Shown here in pieces: positions 23,163 through 34,280 of a DNA stretch of 64,000 bases. Below the pieces are notes generated by a model that was not told the origin of the DNA, did no database searches, and saw only the letters and a program-made list of their open reading frames with translations. This stretch comes from Candidatus Tisiphia endosymbiont of Nedyus quadrimaculatus (GTDB taxonomy: Bacteria; Pseudomonadota; Alphaproteobacteria; Rickettsiales; Rickettsiaceae). A program made the translations under genes and the position numbers. Position 1 is the first letter of the stretch. The number at the start of each line of letters is the position of its first letter. The stretch lies in the NCBI RefSeq assembly GCF_964059235.1, contig NZ_OZ060452.1, positions 992,001 through 1,056,000 of the forward strand. Direction: 5' to 3'.

Positions 23163-23744
23163 ATGAAAAAAATAATAGGTCTAGATGTAAGTAAAAAATG
23201 GCTTGATGCATGTATATATGTATCAAACAATAAACCAATATATCAGCGTTTTGCAAATGATAATTTAGGTCATGAGGAATTTATAGAACTGACGAAAAAT
23301 CAAGGAATTGAGCTAATAGTGTGTGAACCCACTGGAGGATACGAGGCTGAAATTTGCAAAAAATTATATAGTAATGGGCAACGAATTCATAAGGTAAATA
23401 CTTATAATTTTAATTCATTTAGTAAGTCAGTAAATTTTTGTAAAACTGACAAACAAGATGCTTTTAAACTAGCGTATTACGGTGATAAAATGCAACTTAC
23501 CGCAAATTACTTATATCAAGTTGAATCAGAAACTTTGAAGAGATATCAGCAAAGACGGGAAGATTTAGTATTGATGCTTAGTAATGAAAAAAAGAGGTTG
23601 CATAATAGCATTGATGGTATTGACAAAGAGAGCATAGAAAAACTGATTAAATTTTTGCAAAAGGAAATAGCGGAGCTTGATGAAAAATTAAATGAGCTGA
23701 TAGATGGATCACATAAAAAATATTTAATTTTTTTAAAAAGATAA
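23163..23744 (+). pseudogene. IS110-family transposase, N-terminal half only
   Basis: 193 residues: the DEDD domain (KKIIGLDVSKKWLDACIY, LIVCEPTGGYEAEI, KTDKQDAFKLAYYG with the late acidic residues) and the start of the coiled-coil linker (EIAELDEKLNELID). A GAAGGAG ribosome site precedes the ATG. The Transposase_20 domain is missing. A separate C-terminal scrap of an IS110 protein lies at 25161-25237, beyond IS256 copy 2, but the DNA between does not connect them. Confidence 0.8.
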
Positions 23745-23783
23745 TTGCTTATATCTTTTTCCTTACCCTTCCGAACAATGCAC

Positions 23784-23996
23784 TTATGAAATTCCATTAG
23801 AAGAATCACCTATCATAACTATATCCCAACCACCTTCACTTATGCATTGTAAATTTGCTATATTATCATCAGCAAATCCCTGATCTAGCAATGAGGAAGG
23901 CACTATTGGTGTTAAAAGGTAATCTTTAAGGTTAATTATAGTATTGTGGGCTACCCTTTTAATTTCGTTTTTTGTGTTGTTAATAGCATCTATAGG
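23784..23996 (-). pseudogene. Unrecognised gene fragment cut by IS256
   Basis: A minus-strand frame of about 70 codons (IDAINNTKNEIKRVAHNTIINLKDYLL..., ending GGWDIVMIGDSSNGIS) whose only start lies in the end of IS256 copy 2. The body looks protein-like, but I do not recognise it. It is the 3' part of a gene whose 5' part is gone. Confidence 0.35.
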
Positions 23997-25160
23997 GGCT
24001 CTGTCCAAAAAACTGTGTAAATTTCGAAATAGGTTATATATAAAAGTATAACAAAAAAGGAAATTACATGAATAAAAAAACTAATGAATCAATAAAGCAA
24101 GCAGTAGATTTATTAATAGATAATGATACAGATGTAAGTACAATACTGAAAGAAGGAGGTTTATTAAAAGAATTGACCAAACGTTTAATAGAGAAGGCAC
24201 TGCAGTCAGAAATGAATAATCATCTAGGCTATGATAAATACAGTTGTGCAGATAATGATAATGCTCGTAATGGTATAACTAGCAAAAAACTGATCTCCGA
24301 ACATGGAGCTGTAGAAATAGAAGTACCAAGGGATAGGCATAATACCTTTGAACCCGCAATACTACCAAAACGCCAGAAACGTTTTGATGGTTTTGACGAT
24401 AAAGTACTATCATTATATGCTAAAGGCATGAGTATATCTGATATTAAGATTCAGTTACAGGAGTTATACAGTGTTGAAATAAGTGAAGGCTTAATCAGCC
24501 AAATTACTGATGATGTAATGGATGAGGTTAAAGCTTGGCAGAGTCGACCATTAGAAGAGATATATCCGATAGTATTTTTTGATTGTTTAGTAGTAAAAAT
24601 CAGGCAAGATAAAAGGATAATCAATAAGGCAGTATATGTTGCATTAGGAATTGATTTATCTGGTAAAAAAGATATATTGGGATTATGGATCAGTGAAAAT
24701 GAAGGGGCAAAATTTTGGCTCGGTAATTTTACCGAAATGAAAAATAGAGGGCTAAAAGATATACTGATTGCCTGTAGCGATAATCTTACTGGTATGTCTG
24801 AGGCAATAGAAGCAGTTTATCCAAAAACAGAACATCAATTGTGTATTGTACATCAGATTAGAAATAGTTTAAAATATGTGTCGTATAAAGATAGGAAGCA
24901 ACTGTCTAGCGATTTAAAGCCGATATATACTGCAGTAACGGAAGAACAAGCCCATTTAGCTTTAGTATCTTTTGAAGAAAAATGGAATAAACAATATCCA
25001 CAAATTGCCAAATCATGGTATAATAATTGGGACAATCTAATGATTTTTCTAGGGTATCCTGAGTCAATTAGAAAGGTAATTTATACAACTAATTCAGTTG
25101 AATCTGTCAATAGTCAATTGCGTAAAGTAACAAATAATAAGCGGGTTTTTGGACAGAGCC
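23997..25160 (+). mobile_element. IS256-family element (type 1), copy 2, internally deleted
   Basis: The left end GGCTCTGTCC and right end GGACAGAGCC are intact, but the segment after the codons for KRVF is missing. The junction falls in GTTTTTGG, where copy 1 has GTTTTTCC at one breakpoint and GTTTTTTGG at the other. The deletion therefore used a 6-bp microhomology. The flanks do not form a target duplication. Confidence 0.85.
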
Positions 25161-25237
25161 CTGTTATGCGCAAATTACTGGCTTTTATGCACTCTATTGT
25201 AAAAAATAATTCTTCCTGGAATGAAAATTTATGTTAA
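24068..25237 (+). pseudogene. IS256-family transposase, C-terminus deleted
   Basis: Identical to copy 1 over the first ~360 residues except for a Val-to-Ile change in the VVK(V/I)RQ block. It then reads out of the element into GQSPVMRKLLAFMHSIV, which is the C-terminal end of an IS110 transposase. The terminal ~45 residues of the transposase are missing. The three catalytic residues remain, but the protein is probably inactive or inhibitory. Confidence 0.85.
25161..25237 (+). pseudogene. C-terminal scrap of an IS110 transposase
   Basis: The sequence VMRKLLAFMHSIVKNNSSW then ENLC and stop matches the usual end of IS110 transposases (VMRKLL followed by a KN-W tail). It is 25 codons, fused in frame to the IS256 copy 2 frame. 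Confidence 0.55.
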
Positions 25238-25304
25238 GTTACTATTTTTTTATTGACTTCCATTACGGATGCTCAGGTTATTTTAATTAATATGATTAAG
25301 TTAA

Positions 25305-26291
25305 TTACAATGTCTTTTTCTTTTGGAATATTATATTATGCCAATCACTAAAAGTTTGATTCTCAGTTCTTGTTCGCACAAAATTATAGAATATTTTTAA
25401 GGTATTATAACGATCCCACTTCCATTGACAGCGATAATTTTGATCACTAGGCTTACAACTTGGTACTAACTTATAACCATTACTCACGGATTCTACATAT
25501 GTTACCAAATCATCGAATGGTTGTAACTCACCAACTTCTTGTTGTTTTAACATCATAAGCTCAGCTGTAGCTGCCGTGGTACGACCATCTCCACCTAAGC
25601 AATGTAAATAAACCCATCGACTTGGATTTAATTTTAATTTTTGATCAAAAAGTGCTACCATTTTATCTAAATTATCACGATTGGGTTCTCGATGATCTAA
25701 TGTGGTAATTCTATAATAATCAATATTCAAACCTGCCATTATATCAGCTTCAGTCTTAGTAGAAATAGGTATACAGATTGCTGGGTCCTTCTTTGTTGGC
25801 GTAGTCTTCAAATTATTTACATATATACTAAGTTGCTTGTAAGTTGGTAATATTGAACCAAAAAGATATTGCTCCCGTACTATAATTTCCTCTTGAGATT
25901 TATTAGCGTTGACGTCATCATATGGTAAACTGATAAAGGACACTGGGTTTAGGTCGTTGAATCCATGATACTCATTCCTTAAATCAACATCAATAATATC
26001 TGTTTTAGATCCAATAGCATTTTTAAATTGGTTAACACTAAATTGCCCACTGGCAATTATATTATATTGTTCGATATATCTAATATTTTTAGGAAGTAAT
26101 TCTTGTAGTTTATTATGATTATTAAATTGGAAATATGCTAAATTTCCATTATTTAAATATTCTGATGGTAACATGTAAGTAATACAAGATGAACGACTAC
26201 AGTATGATATAAGCAATAATAACCCCATTATACCAAATGCAATAATAAATTGAGATTTTCTACTTATGTTCAGACCTATTATTTTCTTCAT
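25305..26291 (-). CDS. PTP-like phytase / inositol-phosphate or tyrosine phosphatase, membrane-anchored or secreted
   Basis: A 328-aa protein. Residues 13-30 are a hydrophobic signal or anchor, so it acts outside the cytoplasm. The P-loop HCLGGDGRTTA (Cys231, Arg237) fits the HCxxGxGRT signature of cysteine phosphatases. DVDLRNEYHGF (101-111), KSQEE (131-135) and TLDHREP (197-203, candidate general acid Asp199) resemble PTP-like phytases in the same order. The reaction would be removal of phosphate from inositol phosphates or phosphotyrosine via a cysteinyl-phosphate. It is monocistronic and flanked by mobile DNA on one side. In an intracellular bacterium a host-facing role is plausible but inferred. 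Confidence 0.75.
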   Translation of the reverse strand: MKKIIGLNISRKSQFIIAFGIMGLLLLISYCSRSSCITYMLPSEYLNNGNLAYFQFNNHNKLQELLPKNIRYIEQYNIIASGQFSVNQFKNAIGSKTDIIDVDLRNEYHGFNDLNPVSFISLPYDDVNANKSQEEIIVREQYLFGSILPTYKQLSIYVNNLKTTPTKKDPAICIPISTKTEADIMAGLNIDYYRITTLDHREPNRDNLDKMVALFDQKLKLNPSRWVYLHCLGGDGRTTAATAELMMLKQQEVGELQPFDDLVTYVESVSNGYKLVPSCKPSDQNYRCQWKWDRYNTLKIFYNFVRTRTENQTFSDWHNIIFQKKKTL

Positions 26292-26309
26292 TTATATGAT
26301 ACTAATTTG

Positions 26310-26459
26310 TTAACAGTAACAGAGCAATCTAATGCAAAAGACTTGGGTATTACTTCCTTCACTAATTAATTCTTTGATAGATAATCCATTTAGCTTCTTA
26401 CCCTTACGAAAATCTTTTAGCTTTTCTATGATTTTTTCTACACTAATTTTATTAGACGA
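26310..26459 (-). pseudogene. Fragment of a toxin-antitoxin antitoxin
   Basis: A minus-strand frame reads SVEKIIEKLKDFRKGKKLNGLSIKELISEGSN, close to the C-terminal pattern LRKG..LGGLTIKELI.EGR of small antitoxins. It has no plausible start, the end is altered, and there is no toxin. The rest of 26292-26598 holds nothing recognisable. Confidence 0.45.
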
Positions 26460-26610
26460 ATTTTATTTCATATAGTTAAGGATAATTGATTTAATATATT
26501 AGTTTATATATACTTGTTTGCGAAGTCTAGCATACATTTCTTATAAGACAAATCAATCAAATGTTATAATTAGGCATACGAATTATTTAACTTAAACCTT
26601 GTTGGTATTT

Positions 26611-27120
26611 ATGTTGATCATTAAGAAAATAATAAATCAAGGACATGCAGTTTTTGGATACTCTAATTTTTATGAAGCCATAATACTAGGTTTTCGAAAC
26701 TTTTTTAATTATACTGGTAGAGCTAGTAGGGCCGAATTTTGGTGGTGGCACTTGTTTACGGTTCTTATGTTTGTTTTATTTGCTAATGTTACTAACATTA
26801 TAGGCATCCTAATAGGTTATGATCGACCTTTTTCAGCAGTTATCTTACCACTTATATTCGCTATTTTGCTGTCATGGTTGTTCATAAGGATTCGACGTTT
26901 ACATGATATTGACTTAAGCGGTTTGTGGTTATTAATTGGTATTATACCCCTCATTGGTCTACTTCTCCAAATATATTGGTATTGTAAAAAAGGAGATGTG
27001 TTGTCAAACCACTTTGGAAGTCCCAGCAAAATTGGTAATCCCGTACTATTTGATAAGTTCTTGTGGACTTTTATTATTTGTTGTGTAATTGCAGTATATT
27101 TGCGAAAACTACTTGAATGA
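26611..27120 (+). CDS. DUF805 family inner-membrane protein
   Basis: A 169-aa protein with the DUF805 pattern: FNYTGRASRAEFWWWHLF, three to four membrane segments, RIRRLHDIDLSGLWLL and WYCKKGDVLSNHFG near the end. An upstream in-frame TTG at 26599 is possible, but the ATG at 26611 is preferred. Family function is unknown. It stands alone between the phosphatase (divergent) and nuoF (convergent). Confidence 0.85.
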   Translation: MLIIKKIINQGHAVFGYSNFYEAIILGFRNFFNYTGRASRAEFWWWHLFTVLMFVLFANVTNIIGILIGYDRPFSAVILPLIFAILLSWLFIRIRRLHDIDLSGLWLLIGIIPLIGLLLQIYWYCKKGDVLSNHFGSPSKIGNPVLFDKFLWTFIICCVIAVYLRKLLE

Positions 27121-27171
27121 ATACCTTATACTACTACAATTTTATAGATATTTATAAAAGATATACCACCA

Positions 27172-28437
27172 CTAAACCCCTTGCCGAGCTAGCCTTTCTT
27201 CAATCTCATGACGGAAATGACGAATTAACCCTTGAATAGGCCAAGCAGCAGCGTCTCCAAGGGCACAAATAGTACGTCCTTCGATCATTTTTGTAACGTC
27301 CAGTAACTGATCTATTTCATCTATTTTTGCCTGACCGCGTACCAGTCGCATCATAACTCGCCACATCCAGCCTGTACCTTCTCGACAGGGACTACACTGA
27401 CCGCAAGATTCATGCATGTAGAATTTACTAAGCCTAGCAATAGCGTAAATAATATCCGTAGAATTATCCATAACAATGACCCCACCAGTTCCGAGTGCCG
27501 AACCAGCTGCCCTTAAACTATCAAAATCCATTGCAACATCCTGACATAATGACTTTGGTAGCAACGGTACTGATGAGCCACCTGGGATAATAGCTTTCAG
27601 ATTACTCCATCCACCCCGTACACCTCCGGCATATCTCTCAATCAACTCCTTTAAAGGTACGCCCATGGCTTCTTCAACATTACATGGCTTATTTACATGA
27701 CCAGAAATACAGAAAATCTTCGTTCCGGTATTATTAGGCTTACCGATTCCAGCAAACCAATCAGCTCCACGCCGGAGTATAGTAGGCACAACGGCAATTG
27801 ATTCAACATTATTAATAGTTGTTGGGCAACCATATAGGCCGAAATTAGCCGGGAATGGTGGCTTTAATCTAGGGAAGCCCTTGTTGCCCTCTAAACTCTC
27901 GAGCAGAGCTGTTTCCTCACCGCAAATATACGCCCCAGCCCCTCTATGCAAATGAATATCAAGATGATATCCTGTATCACAAGCATTACTGCCTATAAAA
28001 CCGGCATCATAAGCTTCATCTATAGCACGCTGTACATTGGAGGATTCGTTATAAAATTCACCACGAATATATATATAACAAGTATGTGCGTTAATAGCAA
28101 AGCTAGCGAGCAAACAACCTTCAATTAATTTATGTGGCTCATACCTCAAAATATCACGATCCTTGCACGTACCAGGTTCTGATTCATCAGCATTAACCAC
28201 TAGGTAACTAGGCTTTGGATGGTCTTTAGGCATGAACGACCATTTGATGCCAGTCGAAAATCCAGCACCACCCCGTCCTCGCAGACCTGATTTTTTTACT
28301 TCATCAATTATCCATTCTCTACCTTTAATAATAAAATCTTTTGTATTATCCCAATCTCCACGTTGCTTACTACTTATTATATCATATTTTTCCTGCCCAC
28401 TAAGATTAGAAAAAATTTTATCGCTAATTTGTAACAT
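27172..28437 (-). CDS. nuoF: NADH-quinone oxidoreductase subunit F
   Basis: A 421-aa subunit of complex I that binds NADH and FMN and carries the N3 4Fe-4S cluster. Visible features are the glycine-rich NADH site [16 protein letters not shown] (residues 53-68), the FMN region with [32 protein letters not shown], and the cluster ligands [13 protein letters not shown] plus [10 protein letters not shown]. Length and motifs are complete. It faces the cytoplasm on the complex I arm. No other nuo gene is within this window. Confidence 0.97.
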   Translation of the reverse strand: MLQISDKIFSNLSGQEKYDIISSKQRGDWDNTKDFIIKGREWIIDEVKKSGLRGRGGAGFSTGIKWSFMPKDHPKPSYLVVNADESEPGTCKDRDILRYEPHKLIEGCLLASFAINAHTCYIYIRGEFYNESSNVQRAIDEAYDAGFIGSNACDTGYHLDIHLHRGAGAYICGEETALLESLEGNKGFPRLKPPFPANFGLYGCPTTINNVESIAVVPTILRRGADWFAGIGKPNNTGTKIFCISGHVNKPCNVEEAMGVPLKELIERYAGGVRGGWSNLKAIIPGGSSVPLLPKSLCQDVAMDFDSLRAAGSALGTGGVIVMDNSTDIIYAIARLSKFYMHESCGQCSPCREGTGWMWRVMMRLVRGQAKIDEIDQLLDVTKMIEGRTICALGDAAAWPIQGLIRHFRHEIEERLARQGV

Positions 28438-28668
28438 AATTAACTCTTAGAATATCTACATATGATATTATATCTGAAGGCAAACAATTGTGAAGAATAA
28501 ATATTAGCAGGGTTTTCCACAAAAATACAACAACGCCAACTCTGAAATGCATTAAGTATATTTGTTCTATATCAAAATGCTTGCAAAAATCATCAATTCA
28601 ATAGAGATTCTTTTGTAATAGGGATTATATGTCTTCCAATTTTGTGGTTAATATAATGAAAGGTTTTT
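28438..28668. other. Intergenic region between nuoF and the 743-aa protein gene
   Basis: A divergent promoter region of about 230 bp. No gene or repeat recognised. TAATGAAAGG lies just upstream of the ATG at 28669. Confidence 0.4.
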
Positions 28669-30900
28669 ATGTCAGACGATAGAGCAACTATAGAATCCGG
28701 TAATTTAAATATATCTAATTTTGAGAGTGAGAAGGAGTCTATTCATTCTGAATATAGTACTAATCAAGATGATAATATATCGGTAAGATCTGTTGATTCT
28801 GGGTACGAAAGTGATAGCAATTTAGCAGACAAAAAAGATGATATTATTAGAGTTAAGACTAAAAATGAGATAGAAAATATAAATAAATTAATAGGAAGGG
28901 CATACACATATAAACTTAAATTTCTAAAAAAACTAACTCCACAATTATCAAAAGAACTCATAGCTAATGAATTACTCATTGATACTAACGAATCATTTAT
29001 GAGTGCAATAACTGGATTAGCAGTAGAAAATTTTTACCGTAATTTATCTGATCAAAAGACAGAAGAACTTCTTGATAATTTTAGTTTAAATATAGAACGT
29101 TCTAAAGGACTTATGAACGACAATGACAAGGCAAAAACAGATAGGCAATTTGCAAACTTAGAAGCTAGTTTAAAGGGATTTGTATTAAATGATATTAAAA
29201 GTAGTAACAATGATGAGAATAAGATCGCTCTTGAAGCTGTTAAAAAAGTAATATTAGAGTTAAAAGGCCAAGCAATTCCTAAATCAGATTATGCCAGTAC
29301 AGTAATTAACAACACTATGGAAAGTTTACAAGCGGATCCAAGAGCTTTTAGTACCGAACAACTTAATATTTTTAACGAAACTATTAACCAAGGAAATAAA
29401 ACTGTTAAATTTTCTAAAGACTTCAAAGAACTTAATAAGACAGAACTTACAGCTCTTTCTAATGCAGTTAATGAATCTGCTAATTCTTTTATAAAAGAAT
29501 TAGCAGCTAGTAGGAATAATGGCTTAAGTCCAGAGCTTGTTAATTATAGAGCAAATGAAAGCAAAAGGCTTTTATTGACTCTTAGTACAAAGATACAGGA
29601 TACGGATACTGGTTCTATGGAAGAACAAAAGAGTAGACAAGAGGCTTTTTGTAAACAGCTTTTACCTTATGTTCATATGCCCAGTGAATTAGCAACTAAG
29701 TTATTTGAAGAGTGGACACCAACAGAATTACATAGCTTAATTGGCAAGGAAGCTCAGAAATTTTTTAGTGTAGATAATGCTCCAAAAAATTCTTCGTTTC
29801 TAACCTTAGATAAGACAAAAATTACAGAAGAAAATATCAAACGATTTGCCGATTCTATTAATCCAATTATTAAAGCTGAAGATGCAAAATTAATATCACA
29901 GCCAATCCTTGAAGAATCTATTAACAAAATTCAAAATAAAACAGATATAAAGATTACAGAACAACAAAATAACAAAATCTCGGAACAATTATCTCCAACT
30001 TTAATAGAACTTGGTTCTGAGCAACTAAGAAATCATAAAGAGGGGATAATATCTGACATAACAAATAAAATTGCAGCAGATAAATCTTGGTATTCTTCTG
30101 TGATTAAAAAATTACCTATTTCTACAAATAATTTACAGGATATTGCTACATATCTTACAGACAAATATAGCAATCAAACTACACCAACCATGTCAACTTC
30201 AGTGTCTACACCACCACCTCCTCTTACTCAACATTCTAGCATAGAAACAAAACAAATACCCGAACCTAGTAGTTCTGATTTTGTGGTGTCAACACCAACA
30301 GAAGCTCAGTTAGAAAATAGATCTCTTTCGAAATTCGCTTATGCTGAGGAATTTAAAGAAGCCACGGAACCTCGACCCGCAACGTACTCAGATGTACGTG
30401 AGGAGCAGAGTACCGGTAGCACGAATAAATTACCAGCAGAAGTAGAGTTTCGAAAGAGATCTAATATAGAAGCACACAGATTAAATGAAACTACGGACCA
30501 ACTAGATAACAGAGTTTTGGTGGATAAGTTACAGAGCAATTTGATAGCACAGATGGACAAACCTAAACCTCAAGAGCTAGTTGAGGATACTGTTAGGATG
30601 CCCAACCCAAAGGTAGAAGAAGTGCATGATAGGCAAGATACCATAAATACTTCAATGATAGCAATAAAATCAGAGCAAGAAATGCCTACAAAAGCCCCTA
30701 TAGTTCAGGAAACTCAAACAGATAAATTATCATCAATGAAGCCGCAAAATAATCCAAGCATGTCTAGGATTACTAGTACTATTAAAACAGAAATTCAACA
30801 AGTAAAGAAAACGTTAAGGCATATAGAAACAATTAAAAAGGAACTAGAAACACCTACTAAACCTACTCTTAAAGCAGTAAATAAAGGAAGGTTATGGTAA
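28669..30900 (+). CDS. Large hydrophilic protein of unknown function with an in-frame RPE
   Basis: 743 aa, very Lys/Glu/Ser/Asn-rich, with no signal peptide or membrane segment. Residues 1-70 are acidic and Ser-rich. Residues about 70-500 look helical. A proline patch (TPPPPLTQ) lies near 520, then an RPE peptide (about 551-597: FAYAEEFKEATEPRPATYSD ... LPAEVEFRKRSN). The tail is low in complexity (residues 600-743). No known domain recognised. Size, solubility and lack of catalytic motifs would suit a scaffold or a type IV secreted effector, but that is inference. The RPE falls in a linker, consistent with tolerated insertion. Confidence 0.75.
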   Translation: MSDDRATIESGNLNISNFESEKESIHSEYSTNQDDNISVRSVDSGYESDSNLADKKDDIIRVKTKNEIENINKLIGRAYTYKLKFLKKLTPQLSKELIANELLIDTNESFMSAITGLAVENFYRNLSDQKTEELLDNFSLNIERSKGLMNDNDKAKTDRQFANLEASLKGFVLNDIKSSNNDENKIALEAVKKVILELKGQAIPKSDYASTVINNTMESLQADPRAFSTEQLNIFNETINQGNKTVKFSKDFKELNKTELTALSNAVNESANSFIKELAASRNNGLSPELVNYRANESKRLLLTLSTKIQDTDTGSMEEQKSRQEAFCKQLLPYVHMPSELATKLFEEWTPTELHSLIGKEAQKFFSVDNAPKNSSFLTLDKTKITEENIKRFADSINPIIKAEDAKLISQPILEESINKIQNKTDIKITEQQNNKISEQLSPTLIELGSEQLRNHKEGIISDITNKIAADKSWYSSVIKKLPISTNNLQDIATYLTDKYSNQTTPTMSTSVSTPPPPLTQHSSIETKQIPEPSSSDFVVSTPTEAQLENRSLSKFAYAEEFKEATEPRPATYSDVREEQSTGSTNKLPAEVEFRKRSNIEAHRLNETTDQLDNRVLVDKLQSNLIAQMDKPKPQELVEDTVRMPNPKVEEVHDRQDTINTSMIAIKSEQEMPTKAPIVQETQTDKLSSMKPQNNPSMSRITSTIKTEIQQVKKTLRHIETIKKELETPTKPTLKAVNKGRLW
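30321..30460. repeat. RPE inside the 743-aa protein gene
   Basis: Inverted ends ATCTCTTTCGAAA and TTTCGAAAGAGAT. The in-frame product contains EFKEATEPRPATYSD and LPAEVEFRKRSN, close to the classic RPE-1 peptide. The orientation is the same as the gene. Confidence 0.9.
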
Positions 30901-31544
30901 ATGACCGACTTTGTCATGGGAGGCACTAGTATACACATGTGCATCAACTATTGGTTATAGCTTTTAAATTACCCTACCATGTGTAATTTGTTTGACAACC
31001 GCAAAATAATTTGATAAATATAAATAACTAAGTTAGTATTAATACCAATTCCCAAATTAAGTTAGTTACTCGGAAATACGAATGCTCTCTAGGTCCACAT
31101 AGTCTAGCTGAACTGTCAAAATTTTGTGTTGCTAATTTCAATAAACTTCTTGCAGAGTTCGTTTATGTGCAAGAATTTAAAGAAGCCACGGAATCTCGAC
31201 TCGCAGCGTACTCAAATTCCGTTACGGATTCGAGCCTAGACACGACGAATAAATTACCAACAGAAGTAGAATTATGCAAGAAGTCTAATCATTCGAGTAG
31301 TAGTCTAACCTTAATCTTTAAGTAACTTGACTTTCGTAGGTTTCGTGATTCTCCCAGTTTTTAAAGCAATAGACCTATTTCAAAACTAGCTATGAAAGGA
31401 ATTTTTACTAAAAAATTAATCAAAAAATCGTAAGTAGTACTAGTGTACATGAGGATTCCTTCGATTGATTCTAACAACAAAATGACCTAGAAAGAATAAA
31501 GTTTCTAGAAAAGTCTGATCTTAACTAATCTAAAAAAAATAGGT
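30901..31544. other. Intergenic region before rho, with repeat remnants
   Basis: Holds a full RPE (31146-31285) and a piece of repeat tail (GCTTTTAAATTACCCT at about 30959), plus AATACCAATTCCCAAA at about 31042, which resembles the repeat after mdh. No gene. Short frames are derived from the RPE. Confidence 0.6.
31146..31285. repeat. Intergenic RPE
   Basis: Ends CTTCTTGCA and TGCAAGAAG. The interior (AAAGAAGCCACGGAATCTCG) matches the copy at 30321. It is not within an open gene; the surrounding frame FNKLLAEFVYVQEFKEATESRLAAYS may be what is left of one. Confidence 0.85.
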
Positions 31545-32897
31545 ATGACCCAAAATACAGTTACTAACAATAAGGAATCATCTGATAATCATTACAATAA
31601 TAGTATCAAGTACGATAGTCCTAATAAAGATGGTATTGTTACCATCAATCTTAAACAATTAAAGCGTAAATCACCTGAAGAGTTACAAATACAAGCAGAA
31701 AATCTTAATATTGAGAACTCTAGTGCTTTGTTAAAACAAGAGCTAGTCTTTGCTATACTCAAGAAATCTGTTGAACAAGGTGATTTGATTTCAGGGGAAG
31801 GTGTATTGGAAATTCTACCTGATGGATTTGGCTTTCTTAGGTCTCCAGAGGTAAATTACTCCGCCGGTCCTGATGATATTTATATTTCTCCAAGTCAGAT
31901 TCGTCGTTTTGGACTACGTACAGGGGACACGGTAGAAGGGCAAATTAGAGCTCCAAAACCAGGAGAACGTTATTTTGCCTTGCTAAAAGTAAACAAAGTT
32001 AATTTTGAAGACCCTTCTAAGGCCTATCATAGAGTACATTTCGATAATTTAACGCCACTTTATCCTGAAGAAAAATTATCCCTAGAACTAGAAGATAATA
32101 GTAAGGATTTTAGTACAAGAATAATTGAATTGGTTGCTCCCATGGGTAAAGGACAACGTGCGTTGATTGTTGCTCCACCAAGAACGGGTAAAACTGTTCT
32201 ATTACAAAATATAGCTCATGCTATTACTACCAATAATCCAGAAGTATTTTTAATTGTTTTGTTAATCGACGAACGCCCAGAAGAAGTTACTGATATGCAG
32301 CGTTCAGTACGTGGTGAAGTAGTTAGCTCAACTTTTGATGAACCAGCTATTAGGCACGTTCAGCTTGCAGAAATGGTTATTGAGAAAGCTAAAAGGTTAG
32401 TAGAGCATAAAAGAGATGTGGTAATATTGGTTGACGCAATAACAAGACTTGCCAGAGCTTATAACACTGTTGTACCCTCGTCTGGTAAAGTTCTTACAGG
32501 AGGGGTTGATGCAAATGCATTACAACGACCAAAAAGATTCTTTGGAGCGGCAAGAAATATTGAAAATGGTGGTTCATTAACTATAATAGGAACTGCTTTA
32601 ATTGATACCGGTTCGCGTATGGACGAGGTGATCTTTGAAGAATTTAAAGGTACTGGTAATTCTGAAATAGTTCTTGATCGTAAAATAGCTGATAAACGTA
32701 TTTACCCTGCGATTGATATTACTAAATCTGGTACACGTAAAGAGGAGCTATTGGTTGATAAAGCCATTTTAACCAAAATGTGGATTCTTCGTAGAATCAT
32801 TAACCCAATGGGAACTATCGATGCAGCAGAATTTTTAATTGATAAACTTAAAAACACTAAAACTAATACAGAATTTTTTGATTCAATGAATTCATAA
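31545..32897 (+). CDS. rho: Transcription termination factor Rho
   Basis: A 450-aa hexameric RNA helicase that ends transcription. The first ~40 residues are a polar extension. The RNA-binding cold-shock-like domain includes [18 protein letters not shown]. Walker A is VAPPRTGKT, the ATPase core has [13 protein letters not shown] and [16 protein letters not shown], the Q-loop region is [13 protein letters not shown], and the R-loop region is [30 protein letters not shown]. All are present. It is monocistronic here. Confidence 0.97.
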   Translation: MTQNTVTNNKESSDNHYNNSIKYDSPNKDGIVTINLKQLKRKSPEELQIQAENLNIENSSALLKQELVFAILKKSVEQGDLISGEGVLEILPDGFGFLRSPEVNYSAGPDDIYISPSQIRRFGLRTGDTVEGQIRAPKPGERYFALLKVNKVNFEDPSKAYHRVHFDNLTPLYPEEKLSLELEDNSKDFSTRIIELVAPMGKGQRALIVAPPRTGKTVLLQNIAHAITTNNPEVFLIVLLIDERPEEVTDMQRSVRGEVVSSTFDEPAIRHVQLAEMVIEKAKRLVEHKRDVVILVDAITRLARAYNTVVPSSGKVLTGGVDANALQRPKRFFGAARNIENGGSLTIIGTALIDTGSRMDEVIFEEFKGTGNSEIVLDRKIADKRIYPAIDITKSGTRKEELLVDKAILTKMWILRRIINPMGTIDAAEFLIDKLKNTKTNTEFFDSMNS

Positions 32898-32913
32898 AAT
32901 ACGCGAAATTATA

Positions 32914-33002
32914 GATTGCTTCGTCGACCTACAGTCTCCTCGCAATGACGTTTTATAGACGTATATGTCATTGCGAGCAAACGTAGGTGAGCGTGGCAAT
33001 CC
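32914..33002. repeat. Palindromic repeat of the GTCATTGCGAG type, copy 1
   Basis: The left half GATTGCTTCG...CTCGCAATGAC is inverted relative to the right half GTCATTGCGAG...GGCAATCC, giving an imperfect palindrome of about 90 bp. The same family is at 47117-47207. Confidence 0.75.
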
Positions 33003-33007
33003 ATTTT

Positions 33008-34130
<1,123 letters not shown>

Positions 34131-34258
34131 TACCATTTCCCAAAACTAAATTGCTACTCGGAGTACGAATGTCGGCTACCTTCGCGTACAACTAGTACGT
34201 GAGGAACGGAGATCATGAAGTACGACGACGTGATGATTAGTTTTCGGACATGGTATAA
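34131..34258. repeat. Palindromic repeat after mdh
   Basis: TACCATTTCCCAAAACTAA at the left and TTAGTTTTCGGACATGGTA at the right are imperfect inverted ends. The interior holds TACTCGGAGTACGAATG and CGTACAACTAGTACG. Related sequence occurs at about 31042-31090. Confidence 0.6.
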
Positions 34259-34280
34259 ATTTTTTGTCTAGATTACAGAT

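Noticed and set aside
23163-25237. IS110 N-terminal half and C-terminal scrap as one gene split only by IS256
   Set aside because: The 250 bp between the first half and the IS contain unrelated minus-strand coding remnants and not the middle of an IS110 protein.
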